Shown: in pieces, positions 62,328-64,000 of the stretch | Numbering within the stretch: the first letter of the stretch is position 1 | Layout: every line of letters starts with the position of its first letter | Source: an uncultured Bacteroidales bacterium | GTDB lineage: Bacteria > Bacteroidota > Bacteroidia > Bacteroidales > UBA11471 | NCBI GenBank assembly: GCA_947593515.1 | Contig: CANQDQ010000002.1 | Coordinates: 1 to 64,000 of the forward strand | Direction of reading: 5' to 3' | DNA length: 64,000 nt | Notes under the pieces: generated by a model | What the model saw: the letters and a program-made list of their open reading frames with translations, nothing else | What the model was told of the DNA's origin: nothing | Database searches by the model: none | Position numbers and translations under genes: made by a program

Positions 62328-62921
62328 TCAGAAAGAGAGTTGTATTTGGTGGTCTTCCGCCATTTTGCGGATATTCAGCAACGCGTAGCGCATACGACCC
62401 AATGCCGTATTGATGCTTACTTTCGTGGCGTCGGCAATCTCTTTGAAACTCATGTTTTTGTAATAGCGCATGATGAGCACTTCGCGCTGGTTTTCGGGCA
62501 GAGCCGCCACCAGACGCCGAATGTCCGAGTGGATTTGGCGCGTAACCAGTGCGTCTTCGATGGTGCCTTCGCTCAGTTCTTTGCGGTTGAACAGGTCGTT
62601 TTCTTCGTCCTCGTCGTTCGATATCAGGTTTTCGTTTCTCTCTTGGCGGAAGTGGTCGATAATCAGATTGTGGGCGATGCGGGTTACCCACGACGAAAAT
62701 TTTCCCGTCTCCACATAACGACCCTGTTTGATGGTCATGATTACTTTCACGAACGTTTCTTGGAAGATGTCTTCCGTCAGGTCGCTATCTTTTACGGTAT
62801 AATAAATATAGGAGTAAATGCGGTCTTTGTACCGTGTGAGCAAAATATCGAATGCCTCATTATTACCCTCTGAATACAGAACTACCAACTCTTCGTCGGT
62901 CAGTTTCATTAAATAATCCAT
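62328..62921 (-). CDS. ECF-type RNA polymerase sigma factor
   Basis: A 197-residue sigma-70-family ECF factor. Region 2 (about 20-90) has FDILLTRYKDRIYSYIYY and DIFQETFVKVIM; region 4 (about 128-185) has LPENQREVLIMRYYKNMSFK and a helix-turn-helix. An acidic linker (NDEDEENDLF) lies between. No anti-sigma gene flanks it, so control may be transcriptional or by a distant partner. It is alone between its promoter and terminator. Confidence 0.94.
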   Translation of the reverse strand: MDYLMKLTDEELVVLYSEGNNEAFDILLTRYKDRIYSYIYYTVKDSDLTEDIFQETFVKVIMTIKQGRYVETGKFSSWVTRIAHNLIIDHFRQERNENLISNDEDEENDLFNRKELSEGTIEDALVTRQIHSDIRRLVAALPENQREVLIMRYYKNMSFKEIADATKVSINTALGRMRYALLNIRKMAEDHQIQLSF

Positions 62922-63002
62922 CTTTTATAAAATGTTGGTTCAGAGTAGTTTTCTTTCGATAGGCAATTCGTTTTTTAGTGATACGATTTCGTTTTGATGC
63001 GA

Positions 63003-63033
63003 CAAATATAGGGCATCTGTTTTTATAATGCAA
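63003..63033 (-). promoter_or_regulatory. Promoter of the ECF sigma gene
   Basis: On the minus strand TTG (63031-63033), 20 nt, TATATTTG (63003-63010), 82 bp before the ATG. Confidence 0.65.
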
Positions 63034-63144
63034 GCATTTACGCGATTTTTTTTGAATTATTGTTTTTCGCACGCTCTTTTTTCGTTACGAAATGTTATTT
63101 GTCTGTTGTGTCTGCTTTTGTGTAAAAATATACTTGGATAGAGC

Positions 63145-63172
63145 TTGTTGTTGCAAGAAATTATTATCTTTG
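63145..63172 (+). promoter_or_regulatory. Promoter of the nucleotidyltransferase gene
   Basis: TTG (63145-63147), 17 nt, TATCTTTG (63165-63172), 31 bp before the ATG. Confidence 0.7.
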
Positions 63173-63203
63173 CCGTATGAAAAAACATTAAAACGATTAT
63201 CGC

Positions 63204-64000
63204 ATGAAACCTACACTTTTTGTATTGGCTGCCGGTATGGGCAGTCGTTACGGCGGATTGAAGCAGCTCGACGGTCTGGGTCCGAGCGGCGAAACCATCA
63301 TGGATTATTCCATATACGATGCCATTCGCGGCGGATTCGGCAAAGTGGTCTTTGTCATACGCCACATGTTTGAAAAAGATTTTCAGGAAAAGATATTGAA
63401 AAAATACGAAGGGGTGATACCCGTCGAATTAGTGTTTCAGGAACTCGATTACCTGCCCGCCGGATTTTCCGTGCCCGAAGGTCGCGTGAAACCGTGGGGT
63501 ACCAATCACGCCGTGCTGATGGGCAAGGACGTGATAAAAGAACCTTTCGCCATCATCAATGCCGACGATTTCTACGGTCGCGACAGCTTTGCCGTCATCG
63601 CCCGTTATTTGAGCGGACTCGACGGCAAGAAGAACGATTATTGCATGGTGGGCTATCGCGTGGGGAATACCCTTTCGGAGAGCGGCTCGGTGTCGCGCGG
63701 CATCTGCGAAACCAATGCACGGGGCGAATTGACCACCGTCGTGGAGCGCACCCAGATAGAACGCCGCGACGGACAGGTGATGTACAAAGACGGGGAAACA
63801 TGGGTGGCTGTCGATGAAAACACGCCCGTGTCGATGAATATGTGGGGATTCACGCCCGACTACTTCAAATACTCCGAAGACTATTTCATCGATTTCCTGC
63901 GCGAAAATGCCGGTAACATCAAAGCCGAATATTTCATACCGTTGCTCGTCAATCATTTGATAACGAACGGAATCGCCACCGTAAAAGTACTCGACACCAC
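63204..64000 (+). CDS. Sugar-phosphate nucleotidyltransferase, 3' end outside window
   Basis: At least 265 residues before the window ends. The N-terminal FVLAAGMGSRYGGLKQLDGL is the nucleotide-binding loop of the NTP_transferase family, and INADDFYG the metal-binding aspartates. It activates a sugar phosphate as an NDP-sugar; the GGLKQLDGLGPSGE variant belongs to a Bacteroidales group whose sugar I cannot name. In such genomes homologues often sit near phosphotransferase genes, but the following gene is not visible. Confidence 0.9.
   Translation, partial: MKPTLFVLAAGMGSRYGGLKQLDGLGPSGETIMDYSIYDAIRGGFGKVVFVIRHMFEKDFQEKILKKYEGVIPVELVFQELDYLPAGFSVPEGRVKPWGTNHAVLMGKDVIKEPFAIINADDFYGRDSFAVIARYLSGLDGKKNDYCMVGYRVGNTLSESGSVSRGICETNARGELTTVVERTQIERRDGQVMYKDGETWVAVDENTPVSMNMWGFTPDYFKYSEDYFIDFLRENAGNIKAEYFIPLLVNHLITNGIATVKVLDT

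Overview
The window is a chromosomal segment from a Bacteroidales bacterium (phylum Bacteroidota). Three things support this. Promoters follow the Bacteroidetes pattern, TTG then 17-20 nt then TAnnTTTG, upstream of at least eight genes. The gene content is typical: a Na+-pumping methylmalonyl-CoA decarboxylase operon, type III glutamine synthetase, long-form IspG, and a porP-gldKLMN type IX secretion (T9SS) core. There are also few Shine-Dalgarno sequences. The core is moderately GC-rich. A T9SS in a propionate-forming anaerobe suggests a Barnesiella/Porphyromonas-like lineage, but I cannot fix the family.

Layout. 1-796: truncated Sel1-repeat protein. 1085-5609: mce-mmdA-LTD/OadG-mmdC-mmdB, the energy-conserving end of succinate-to-propionate conversion. 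5870-10750: an AT-rich block on the minus strand holding a YhcG/DUF1016 nuclease and an hxsD-hxsB-hxsC-hxsA operon. The latter is a His-Xaa-Ser peptide-maturation system with two radical SAM enzymes, an HxsD-type protein and a secreted precursor ending in eight H-x-S triplets. 10933-14585: pyrH, frr, rsgA, thyA, folA. 14582-27609: minus-strand genes for a small lipoprotein, DsbD, a FadL-like porin, an aromatic/glycine-rich surface protein, HdeD, IspG, PurE, a membrane protein, RpoN, a HAD phosphatase and a ThrRS-like/uridine-kinase fusion. 27790-34685: phosphate transporter, then a surface-glycan patch (TarI/IspD-like cytidylyltransferase, NDP-sugar epimerase, glycosyltransferase, LicD, flippase). 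34746-40884: T9SS operon. 41039-42091: bile-salt-hydrolase-like Ntn enzyme. 42233-52666: glnN divergent from glmS-purF-carA-carB. 52708-64000: DEAD-box helicase, Maf, KdsC-like phosphatase, DUF2520 protein, nitroreductase, TonB-dependent receptor, ComEC, Rpe, a 52-residue protein, an ECF sigma factor and a truncated nucleotidyltransferase.

How it works together. The mmd genes turn methylmalonyl-CoA decarboxylation into a sodium gradient. glnN-glmS-purF-carAB makes glutamine and spends it on amino sugars, purines and carbamoyl phosphate. The glycan patch, T9SS operon and TonB receptor all serve the cell envelope.

The least ordinary part is the hxs operon. This type of system has been defined by comparative genomics, but to my knowledge its chemistry and product are essentially unknown. 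Here it has a minimal 85-residue precursor, an unusually strong ribosome-binding site on that precursor, and a possible long structured leader containing a 120-bp inverted repeat centred near a perfect palindrome.
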